Source: Mesostigma viride
Lineage: Eukaryota; Streptophyta; Mesostigmatophyceae; Mesostigmatales; Mesostigmataceae
Assembly (NCBI GenBank): GCA_009746045.1
Contig: RPFO01000038.1
Span: forward strand, 1,296,576 to 1,360,575
Direction: 5' to 3'
DNA: 64,000 bases
The translations under genes were made by a program, and so were the position numbers. Shown here piece after piece: positions 39,101-51,100 of this stretch (within the stretch, counting starts at the first letter, position 1; the number at the start of each line of letters is the position of its first letter). The notes under the pieces were generated by a model. It did not search any database, had not been told where the DNA came from, and saw nothing but the letters and a program-made list of their open reading frames with translations.

Positions 39101-42100
39101 CCGTCAAGCATCACCCACCAGGTCCACCGCCAAGCATCACCCACCAGGTCCACCGTCAAGCATCACCCACCAGGTCCACCGTCAAGCATCACCCACCAGG
39201 TCCACCACCAAGCATCACCCGCCAGTTCCACTGCCAAGCATCACCCACCAGGTCCACCGCCAAGCATCACCCACCAGGTCTACCATGGGGGTTAGCCGGT
39301 CCAGCTCCTCCTGTGCCAGCCGCGTGGCCTCTTCAAGCTCGCGCGCTTGCTTTCGGGCGTGCTCCTCCACCTGGGGGGGGGAGTATGCGGGAGCATGTGT
39401 CAGTGTGGGTCTCCATGAATGTGTGCTTGTGTGTGCGAGAGAGTACTAGGTGCGTGTGTGTGGGTGTTTTCATCCGACGTACAGCCAAGACAAGACCTGC
39501 CCATGACACGCGCAGTGGCGATCACCCCCAGAGCATGGCAGCCAGCAGATGCACCAAATGCAATAACAGAATGCAGAGCGGATGAGTCACAGGCAACCCG
39601 ATGAAGATATCCCATCTCTATGAATATATATATATATATTAATATTATATTATATATGAATATAATGAGTCACAGGCAACCCGATGAAGATATCCCATCT
39701 CTACAACCCGTCACGGGATGCATGTGTGGCATGCATCAGAATGAAAATGGAGACAGCGAGCAGGGAAAGGAAGGGTTGGGCTGCCGTTCGACATCCACTG
39801 TGTAACCTGTCCTCTGAGCATATGCTCATCAGATGGATGCTCACTGGCAGCCCAGCAACCTTTCCAAGCACGGCAGCTCGTGCATCCCCCTCCAGTAGCC
39901 AGGACAGCCATGTCCCGTTTGTTAAGTGGCCACACCCACTTAGTTAGGGTGGAGATCGCAGCTAGGATCCATACACACACGCACTTTGCTAGGTGAAGGT
40001 AGCAGTGAGGACACAAATCTGCTCAACTCGTTAGGTGGGCCCACCCGCCAAGATGCCACCACGTGCGCACCTTGGTGACCCGCTCGTGCGTGGCGGCTGC
40101 CGTGCGCTGCTTAATGGCGATCTCCTTGAGCAGCGTGTCCAAATCTTTATTCGTCACGGTGATGGAGGTCAGCAGGTTCTCCACGTTCAGCTGAAGCGAG
40201 GGGAAGGGGGATTGAGAAGGCAGCGAGCCAAAGGGGGCGACCAAATGGGGCAGCACAGGGGGGCCGGCACGAGCCAGGGTTCACAAGACCAAACATGTTG
40301 AGGGGGAGGCAATGCCGACGTAAGAAGGGGGAGAAGGCGATGCCAGTGACCCAAGTGGAAGCAGCGAGAGCTAAGAGGAAATACAGAACCGTAACTGTCC
40401 ACAACGAGCATTCATGCATGTACTGAGGGAACGCAAGGGGGGACTACCCCAGGATGTCTGTGCCAGGGCGGAATTGGTGCAGTCAGCAGCTGGCGCACGA
40501 TCCATAGAGATGTGGCTGCAGCTGAAAGCTTGATGGTTGTGCAAACTTGCACACCACGACCTGCCATCTATTCCATTTGCCGGTGGATCATTCCATGCCC
40601 ATGCGTGCCCCCGCGTGCCCACCTGCAGCTCCGCCACGTTCTCCATGCTGGTGCGCAGCTTGGCCGAACCGGTGGCGAACCGCTTGAGGCTGGTATTCGT
40701 CTCCTGCTTGTGGTGGTGAGGCGCCGTTGTGAGGAACAGTTGCAGGAACACATGGCGATGAGGAGCAGTTGTGGGAAAACCCGAAGTGGATGGAACACGG
40801 ATGTGGGAGTGAGCGAGGGCAGACCTTGGCCCTGCGCGCCGGCCAACATGCCGTCCAGGAACACCTGGGATGCCCCCAAGGCACCCTTGTACGACATGTC
40901 TGTCTGTGAGATCTGGTGAAGCTCACCCAAGCATGGGTGGGATCATCTGAGCAGTATATACTTTAAGTGCTCGCGTCGTATAAACAAACACCAAGTGCAG
41001 GAATAGCGAGGCAGTCACCATCTGGGTAAGATGGTTGTGTCAGGTCTTAAACAAACACCAAGTGCAGGAATAGCGAGGCAATCACCATCTGGGTAAGATG
41101 GTTATGTCAGGTCTTAAACAAACACCAAGAGCAGGAATAGCGAGGCAATCACCATCTGGGTAAGATGGTTATGTCAGGTCTTAAACAAACACCAAGAGCA
41201 GGAATAGCGAGGCAATCACCATCTGGGTAAGATGGTTATGTCAGGTCTTAAACAAACACCAAGAGCAGGAATAGCGAGGCAACCACCATCTGGGTAAGAT
41301 GGTTATGTCAGGTCTTAAACAAACACCAAGTGCAGGAATAGCGAGGCAATCACCATCTGGGTAAGATGGTTATGTCAGGTCTTAAACAAACACCAAGAGC
41401 AGGAATAGCGAGGCAACCACCATCTGGGTAAGATGGTTATGTCAGGTCTTAAACAAACACCAAGAGCAGGAATAGCGAGGCAACCACCATCTGGGTAAGA
41501 TGGTTATGTCAGGTCTTAAACAAACACCAAGAGCAGGAATAGCGAGGCAATCACCATCTGGGTAAGATGGTTATGTCAGGGGCAACCACCATCTGGGTAA
41601 GATGGTTATGTCAGGTCGTCTGGGTAACAATGGCTACCATCGACTGACGCCTTCACAAGGCCATGTGTTACCATGTACACATAAGGTTGGCTTGGTCGTA
41701 ATGGGCAAACCTAGCACGAGCCATTGTGCACATCTTTGCCATGCTGTACAGGAACATGGGATAGGCCAAATACTCGTCATGAAGTCCCGCCCACTTCCAT
41801 GCATGCGCGCGGCAGCCGCTCAAACACCCCCCCACCCCCCCACCATCCACCTACCTCCATGCGCGCGGACAGCAGCCGCTCAAGCCCCCCACCCCCTCAC
41901 CCCACCCATCATCCACCCACCTCCATGCGCGCGGACAGCAGCCGCTCAAACACGGACAACATCTCTGTGAAGCAGCCGGACGCGTTCAGTGCGGTGGCGC
42001 CCCTGGCACCTGTCACTGCCACGTCGCTGGCACTGGCGGTCGACACTCCTCGGCTGACTGTCTCTACAGTGCCATGGATGTGGGAGAAGACCGTGACGAT

Positions 42101-45100
42101 GGAGCGGATCTGGTGGCGGGGTGGGTGGGCAGAATTATCATACCATGCGCACATGCACACCGATTCCATAGACAGTTTTCCAGGCACATCAAGAATGCAG
42201 CACCCCGTTGGGTATGAGAGGAGGAACGGGACACTGGGACCCTCCGGGTACCGATAGCATGCGTGACAGTGCAGATGTCAGAAAGATTGCAATGTCGATA
42301 AGTCAGCAATGTCTGCGGTGGCTGGAGGACCAGGTGAGCCACTTGCAAGGCCCGTAACAATCCTTTTCCTGACAATCGTAAGCTATTGCAGAATACTAAC
42401 AACCAATAATAGCACCACCCTGGCACTACAGACGAATCAACTGCTTCGACTTAAACAATGGAATGCCGACACTCGGGTAAGACATCCCAGACATCTGTGC
42501 CATATTCCTACACAATGTGGTCCATGAAATCCCAAGCCAGCAAGGGATGTTGGGGGCATGCTCTCCAACGGAGCCTAATGCTCGTTGCTGATCCAACACA
42601 CAGTAGCAAAAAAAAAAAAAAAAGTTAGGTCATGATCCATGCCACCAAGGTCAGTTGTACATGGCATATTGGCTACTGCTGTCACCCCTTTAACGATTAT
42701 GGTGTCATCCATGCGCCATCCTGCCATGCAACGCCGCAATCAGTGACACGCACTCAGGCCATGCCACCGCCAACGTCACCACGCCCTACCAGGTCATGCC
42801 GCCGTCAACGTCACCATGCCCTACCAGGTCATGCCATCGCCAACGTCACCACGCCCTACCAGGTCATGCCACCGCCAACGTCACCACGCCCTACCAGGTC
42901 ATGCCACCGCCAACGTCACCACGCCCTACCAGGCCATGCCACCGCCAACGTCACCACGCCCTCACCAGGTCGTGGCTCATCTCGAGACTCGACCCGAGGA
43001 AGCGCTGGTTTGCGATGGCGGTGAGAGCTGGCAGCGGCCACGGCTCCACCACGTCGACCGCGCACGACCTGGTGCGCATGTAGAGATGGGGCCATCCGCA
43101 CGCGATGACCTTCTTCAAATCAAACGCAATGTTTGCCGATGCCCTACTGACCGTGTGGGGTGGCTTGGGTAAGTGCACCTCTGGGCCATCAACAGAGCCA
43201 TCACAGGGGCGGGTATCTGCCATGGGCAGCAAGTGAGTGAGATGGTGCCTACGCCTCACATGCCTGACTGCAAGCATGATCCCAAGGGCAAACTGGTACG
43301 TGGCAAAAGAGTGATGAGGCTCAAGGGTAGGAATAACGTGGCTAAAGGGTGATGAGGCACAAGTACCTGGTGAGAGGGTGGTGAGGCGCGAGGGCAAACA
43401 GGACACAGGTACTAAGCTAGGCCATGGTGAGCAACAAGCTTCATATTAATCTTGCCTGGCTAGACCGGGGAGGTCCCTCAGCAATGACCCGATGCCTCCC
43501 TCGTCGTCATCAGTGGCGGTCACGACGATATGCAGCCGCGCACGCACCTGGCCACCGCAGGCACGTGCAGTCATGCCAGAACACCAGAACACCCCCACAA
43601 GAGAAGTGTTGCTTTCGGTCAAAAAGGGCGAGCCCACTAGGCTTTACGAGGGCAACCGAATAATACGATCTCGCCTTGCCCAGTTCTAGTCGCAAGGGCA
43701 AAATGACTTTGTACGGCTCGACCCCACATGCTACGTCTCTGCAAGTGGGTGTATGGTACCACAGCACAACGGCAGCCCATCAAAAGAAACGCATCAAAAA
43801 AGCACAATGACCTTTCCAGCTGGATTCCACGCTGCGCCGGGTTTCCAGCTTTAACACTGTCATGAAGGGCCGGAAGCTAACAAGCGGATTGTCCGCAACC
43901 GACTCCACATATGCACAGAAGTGGGAAGGCACAGGATACCTCCAAACCTTTCTAGAGACTGGCTGGACATAAGCATTCTTTTGCAACACCCATATGGGGG
44001 GGAATGCCATATGACTCTAGGGGTGCTGAGGCAGAACCTTTCCTTTGCGTTTGAAGGTTGAAGCCCCCACGCCACTTACCCGATGCACAAAGCGGTCATA
44101 GAAGGGTGGGTGCGACAAGTCCTCGGGCGCCGCGGCGGCTTCCGTGGACTTCCCCTCCGCCACCGCCTCTGCTTGCGCCAGCATGTCCAGCTCTTGTTCC
44201 GGGGGAGGCGGCTGGATGGAGGAGTCTTCCATCCCAACCGTTGGCGAGAACTTCTCTAACTCAACGATGGTTTGTTGGATGTCTTCCAAGTCCTGGTCCT
44301 CAAACAGGCCCACCACCTGCGTGATGCAGAGAGCGGTGGCATAGCAACAACACGACGAGCGCTGGCTTGCAACCTAGCTCAGGATACGGAGAATCTATCA
44401 TGATACGAATACCGGAGAGATCAGCGAGGCAGGTCATAGGGACATCGTGACCGAGAAAAAAGCCTGCACCCCCTCGGCTAAACTGGTTAGACAGGAGCCT
44501 GGTCAGGCGAAAACGCAGCGTTACCATGAAGAAGCGGGTCTTGTTGCTTCAATGCACCGCATGTGGGGGGTTACGTGGCTCACTGGCAGCACCTCTGCGC
44601 AGTAGTAGGGTGGCCAGTCCCTGCGAGCCTGCGTTCTATCTTGGTCTCTTCCACTCATCTTCCCAACTTGCTGCCCAGGGGTGCGGAGCACGGCTATTGA
44701 CTGACTTTTTCGCCTCCTGATACCACGAAATCACTATTAATTCTATTGCCATGCTGACGTTGACAAAGATTGTTGCATGACTCCCATGACATCTATGATT
44801 TTTGACAGCAGAACAGCACAACCGTTTGATATGACCCCAATGCCAAAAGAACCGCATGCCACTTTTGAGTAGGCATCTCCACGCCTGTTCAGGCCACACA
44901 TGTACCTGTGACGTTCGCAGCAGCTGGTCAATGTCCTCGCTTATGCTGTAGCCCGCACCGCCGCCCTCGCCCTGGCTGGCCCACCCTATCTTGTTAGACA
45001 GAGAGGCTGAGGATGGCGATTTGGCCATGCCCAGGTCCAGCCCTTGCTCCTCCTCCCCCATCTCCTCCACCACCGCCTCGTGGCCCTCGGGATCACCGGC

Positions 45101-48100
45101 ACTAGCCACCGCAGAGCTCATATCTGCACGGGGCAAGGGGGGGCAAGGGGGGGAGGATGCAAGAATTGGGCAGGTAACACTACGATGAACAAACGGTATA
45201 ATGTAACAGAACCCATTTTTGTGAAAACATTTGGTTCGGGATTTTCTGTGTCAACAGTGCAGACATTATGCTTCAATACTAGGGGTGTTGGCAACCGCAC
45301 ACAGCAGCAGAGCACATCAACAGCTAAAGCCCTCTAAGCAAATGCAACATTATCCTACCTATAAATACCCCTGCCAGGCCAACAGCCTTCTTGACAGGCC
45401 CCACCAAGGGATGAGCACGTTTTGTGGTGGTTTTCTGGGGCCACCCGCTGACCACAGGCATCTTGCCGCATGCCAGGGGACACACGCCGCTGTGGATGTG
45501 AAAGGGAAAGCGTGGGGTCATCGCCACACAACTCATCACCCAAACACCAAAAATCCTCCAACACTGCTGATCCTCTTTGAATGTGTTTCAGGCAAGACGC
45601 AAAGGCCGCCGATGGTCTCCTTTTCTCCCTGCCACACCAGCTCTGCTACCCCTTAGAAACCGCTCATTCTCCCCCTTTCAAAACTATTCATTTCCCCTCG
45701 GCCGCACCCACCCCCGCTCTTGCTCAGGTCGGACGTGTATGCCAGGAAGAGCACCACGTGCTTGTCCTGGAGGCCGGCACGCCGCAGCTGGGCCTTGAGG
45801 TCAGCCAGCCAGTCCTTGCGGCTGTACGAGCTGGACAGGTTGACCTGCAAGCGCCGTGCGGATTAAAAATGTGGGTGTTGCGGGAGAGCATCATGGCATC
45901 GCTCAGCATGACGTTTTACCCTTGCGGCTGTACGCGCGGGACCAGTTGACCTGCAGGCGTGGTGGGGAGGGGTGTGATATGTTCCTGGTTGGGAGACTGG
46001 GGGCGGATGTCGGAACCATGCCAGGGATGATTAGGGCACCCTGGGGAGTGTTGTTGTGGCGGAGAGCAGCGCACCTTTGGTGGTAAGAAGGCGTATGAGG
46101 AGAAGGGCCAGCAAACCCTCTGGGTCACCCTGGGTCGAGCAGACTGTACTGGGAGTATAGTAGTATGGCTAGAAGCATATGTCATCTCACAGCAGAACTA
46201 AGATATATCCTGACGAACAGGGTCCAGCTGGCGCAAAGAAGTAAGCTATATGGGGGAATAGTAGCGCAAGGCGGACGGTGGCGGGCCGATCGGTGACACT
46301 AGACCCCCCAGAACCGCGGATGTTGCAAGCCTTTATTGCTCCAAGAGTGCAGAGTCTCAAAGCCAAAGCTACATCAACGCTGTAAGGGGCAGAGCAGAGC
46401 CATGGCACAATTTTTTTCCTTCTAAAAATTAGCTGTCCTTTTTGTGCTATCCGGCGTTGCATGCCCAGCGCAGCAGGTAAGTCATAGCTCACCAATTCGA
46501 GCATAAAATTAGCATAGCTCACCAATTCGAGGACTTTTTATGTCATTGCTGTGGCTCACCAAAGGGGAAAACTCCACGGTGCTCTTTTCCCTGGGGCGCA
46601 AACTGTTTTGTGTTGAAGGTTCCAGCGCGGACGGGAACATACCTATATGTAGCCCTGTCAACGTGACCTGGCATAGTCTGGCCCCAAACCCATCCATTCA
46701 TCCAGGCACATGCACGTGAGCTGTACACATGGCAGCCAGAACCCACGCAATCGGTAGCTCCTCGGCCATCGCAAACGCGTCACAGGTAGGCTGCACCACA
46801 GATAAACCTGAGGATTTCATGGCAAAGCACCACCAGCAAGGGACGAGCCGTTTCAAAGTCTCCCAGGTCTCACCTTGAAAAACTCGTAGCGAAGCATGTA
46901 CGCGGCAAGGCAGGTCAGCGACCGGCGGCCACTGTCATCACTCGCCATGTGATCGCCACATCGTCCATGGACCGCGATATTGAGGGGCCAGCGGCAACGT
47001 TGCAGCACAAGGACATGCATCCGAAGAGCACAGAAGCTATTAGCCATGGGAAATTCCAGGGGCCGAAGTGGGGATATGGGAATTGCAAAACCTCGTCATG
47101 GAGTTCCGTTGCACTGCAGCTGCGTGTAATGCATTAATGCATGGAAGCAGGCAGTTAGCCCTTCCACGGCGGTTGGATTACGCAAAAGATACTCAGTACA
47201 TGGCACTTCCTTTTTTTTGCCGCGGACCGGCTAGACCTTCCATTACTAGTGATCGTCACTGCGCGTTTGTACGTCATCATGACTACATAACCATTGATTT
47301 GGGTACCAACAAGCTCACGAAGTAGATAATCCACGGCTCTGGACCGGCTGGGAGATGGTCGGTGCTTCAAATGCCCTCCTACAGCCCATAGGGGTTGAGA
47401 GGGTGCTATGATGGGCCAACCCCGCAGGCACATGTGAGAGGGGGGGTTCTATCCTCACATTGCACTTCGTGGCCTCCTTAAAAAAGAAGTCATGCCGACT
47501 CACCTCCCTGTGTGGCCCAGCAACACCAGACTTGTCCCTGGCAGCTGCAACGCCCGCATGATGCGCAGCAGGTGGCGAAAGACAAAGGGAAACAGTGTGA
47601 CCTGCAACGTGGGCGCATGGGCCATGCGCATATGGACACATGGGCGCATGGGTGCATGGGCAAATGGGCATGTGGGCGCATGCGCATGTTGGCACGTGAA
47701 GGTTGCGTGGCATCTGATCACGCAAAGGTTGCGGGGCAGGCGGGGCATCGCATGTGGCCAAGAGAGCACCAACAAGTTTACTTAGCAGGCAAGGTTAGGC
47801 CGAAGAGCCAAGGGAGAGATGGGGGAGATGGGCTGCTTGGCAGCGACCCGCCCGCCCACCCGCCAAACCACCCTCCAGTGCACACGTCAAGAAAACTTAT
47901 TGCCATTGCATAGTGCGAGACAACGCCAACCAACCCCCCAAAACCTGTAGCCCTATCCCACTTCCTGTCACCCACCTGCAGGGGCACCTCCATGGCGCGG
48001 TTGTACTCGTTGAGCGCGGCATGGAAGCGTTGCCGCGACTCCCGTGCCTCCTCCTCCCCCAGTTCTATGTACACAGAGGCCCCCTCCTCCCGGTAGTAGT

Positions 48101-51100
48101 CCCCGTACAGCGGCTGCACACCGTGCTCCTCCAGCTCTGGCACTGCGGCCTCCAGGTCATCATACTCCAGGCTCTCTGCGCGCTCCTTCATCCCAAGGCC
48201 AGGCCGCCACGCCAGCGTGTTGATGTCCACGTCAGAGCCCTCGCTCATACGCGACGGGCGGCGGGCTTGCGGTGACGACGACGTCAGCACTGGCGAGCCG
48301 CTGCTTTCGCCAGCCTTTTGTCCAGGCTTGGACCCCGGGCCCTGCAGCTCCTGCTGCTTGTCCAGGCTGAACGCGGGGCTGTCGGATCCAAAGACCTCGC
48401 GGCTCTTGCGGTCAAGCGTGTAGGCGAACCATTCCTTCTCGGTTAACGTCATCAGCCCGTCCCCAAATGTGCGCAGATTCTCGTGCATCTGGACGGTGAT
48501 AAGCGCGCGCACGATGGATGATGCGTGATGGACGAGCGCATGCACACACACAGTTGGATGGATGGATGCACACAAAGAGGGAGAATCGAGCGTGGCAGAT
48601 TCGACGGGGTTGAGGTTACACGGGGGATATGGGCTGCCGACATCGACATTGCTAACGTGATCGTGACAGCCAATCAAACACAGCCAGCACAGTCCTACTG
48701 CTCTTTTGGCGGCCGGCGTCATGTCTGCTTTTTCTTCGATGACAAAGGTTTGTACTTGTTCGAGTATCTCCCCAACCACAGCCACTGAGGCAGCATGCAG
48801 CGGCGCAGGCTCTTGGACAGAGAACCATTGGACAGCAGTGACTGAAACATGCTCGTTGAAGGCCACTGGCAGAAGGACTACGACTACCTTTAAAACTAGG
48901 ATCACTTGACCTTGTTGTAAGCACAGGAGTCGTCTCAGGGATGCTCAACCACAGGGACTACTTGCTGGGATGATGAACATGTGATCTGTTGGAGCACACA
49001 GACATGCAGGGGCCCAGGCGTTTCACAGCATTTGCTGCATCATCTCGACAGAATACATCATGCATGGCACTCTATCAACTCACCCACAGCCGGATTAGCT
49101 GAGATGGCGTGGGCGCCAGGTTCATGCCGAGGAAGACGCCTCGGAAGAGCTGCCCACCAGAATAAGGGCGGGGAGATGGGAACACGCAGCATAACGGAGG
49201 GGGGGGGGATGATGGGAACACTCAGCAGAAGGGTGGGGGGGTGGGAGCACATAGCAGGCAGCAGCGGAGAGAGCACTAGGTACCATCAAAGCTGCATGTA
49301 AGCAACTAAAGCAAACCATAGTAGCAGGTGCATTTATACTTTATACGACATGGAGTGCTCACAAGTGGTCCGCTGGTATTACCGCTGGTACGTGAACAAA
49401 CACCTGCACAAACAAGCAGGTCATGCACATCTCTGGCATATAACCGCGTCGAGCGTGCCAAAACATGCCCGCCAACAGCCTTCAATTTCACCACACAATC
49501 ACACAAGCCAGCCATAAGGCAGAAGCGAGCATTTCCGGGATTAATAGGGCGTTGTGCAGAGCAAAGCCCTGCAAAACTGGGAAATACGCACCAAGCGCCA
49601 TGCAGCCACCTCACGCGGCATTCTTTATAGTCGCGTGGCATTCTTCACAGCGCAGACTGGACAGACAACAGAGATTTTCAGTACCGCATCATGCGATTGG
49701 ATCCGCCTCTGATTGCGATACCAGGACATGTGTCAAGACCAGTACCCCACCGGCATGGGATGCTCCACTGTGGGATCAATCTATGCGTTCGAGAATGGCT
49801 GGGAAGGAATCCACTGGTTTACGGCTCATGAGCCATGGATTGCTGCCGCGTGGTGCTAGGCTTCACAACAGCCACCCCCCGATAAAAGGGGTCGCTTGGC
49901 CCAGTTCTAGTGCCATCCACCCACCCATCCAAGAACCCATCCAAGAACCCATCCAAGTGCACGCATGTGGGTTTGAGTGTGCGTGCATTGTGCATGTGTG
50001 CGTGTGTGCGCGCACCTGCAGCAGCGACATGAAGCCGAATTGGTAGTGTGGGCGCGCAGGCGTGGGCAGCATGGTGGCCTTGACCCGCTTGAGGATCTGC
50101 ACCGACGCCTTGCCCACCAGCTCGGCCGTCTCCAGCAGCGACGTGGGCGCCTCGCGCATGTACGTGTGCAGCACCGCGCAGAATATGGCCGCCATGCGAG
50201 AGGACGACATGGCCGGCACGCCCAGCTGGTGGTAGTGCCACAGCAGGCGGTCACTTGCTGCAGGCACGCGCGCGCGGGTGCCGGGGATGTAGGTCAGCGT
50301 GGCCAGGTGGCGCAACCGCAGGATCCTGCGGGGGTGGGGAGGGGTGATGGTGGCGAGGCAGGCAGGCAAGCTGTCAGACACCACGTAATCCTATCTCTCT
50401 CACACGGTGGCTTGCTATATTTCTGTTGGCAAAGCACTGTAAAGTGCTTTTGATTTCGTGAGCACACTATAGGCATGTGTCCGCTGTCATTCAGGCCATG
50501 CCAGTTTGTGCGGCAATGCGTGGTGCTGGCGTACAGTTATGCCCAGGTAGGCAGGCATAATGGGACCACTTTGACCAAACTGGTCGACAGATGCGGGGCC
50601 AGCGGGGGCACCAACAACCCCAGTAGATGGTGGTGTGCTATAACCTGGAAGCGCGGGGGCTCACCAACAACTTGACACTACACTCTTGCTACGCATCCTG
50701 CATGCGACACGAAGACTGCTCATGTGACACAGCGAGAGGGTGATCCGAGAGGGAGCCCTGTCTGTCAGCAAACAACTAAGAGAGTGGCAGAAAGGCACAT
50801 AATAAGAATGACTGAGGAAGCCACAACGAAGTGGTCAAGTAAAGTTGAGGAAGCCAGATTACAAGCAAGAGAAATGCAGCTTGACATTGAGGCTCAGGGC
50901 AAACCAAGACAGATGCATTTACTACTGCGAGATAGATGCAGCAAAAGTGAGGCTCCTCTGACAGCTACCACGCCCTGTGATACACCCCCACAATGCTGCA
51001 TTAACACGGTGAAAGCATGGGTGGTGCACACCGGTACGACTCATGCTGCATCACCTACTTTACAAAATGAGTCTTCTGCAGCGGGTACCACCCCCCGCTC

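Noticed and set aside
40976-41620. CRISPR-like appearance of regular 67-bp repeats
   Set aside because: The units are contiguous with no unique spacers and lie in a eukaryotic intron.
50577-50647. Candidate AAA3 exon with GLLVPPLAP
   Set aside because: The acceptor is acceptable, but no donor gives the required phase 2 and the match to PPGGGRN is weak.
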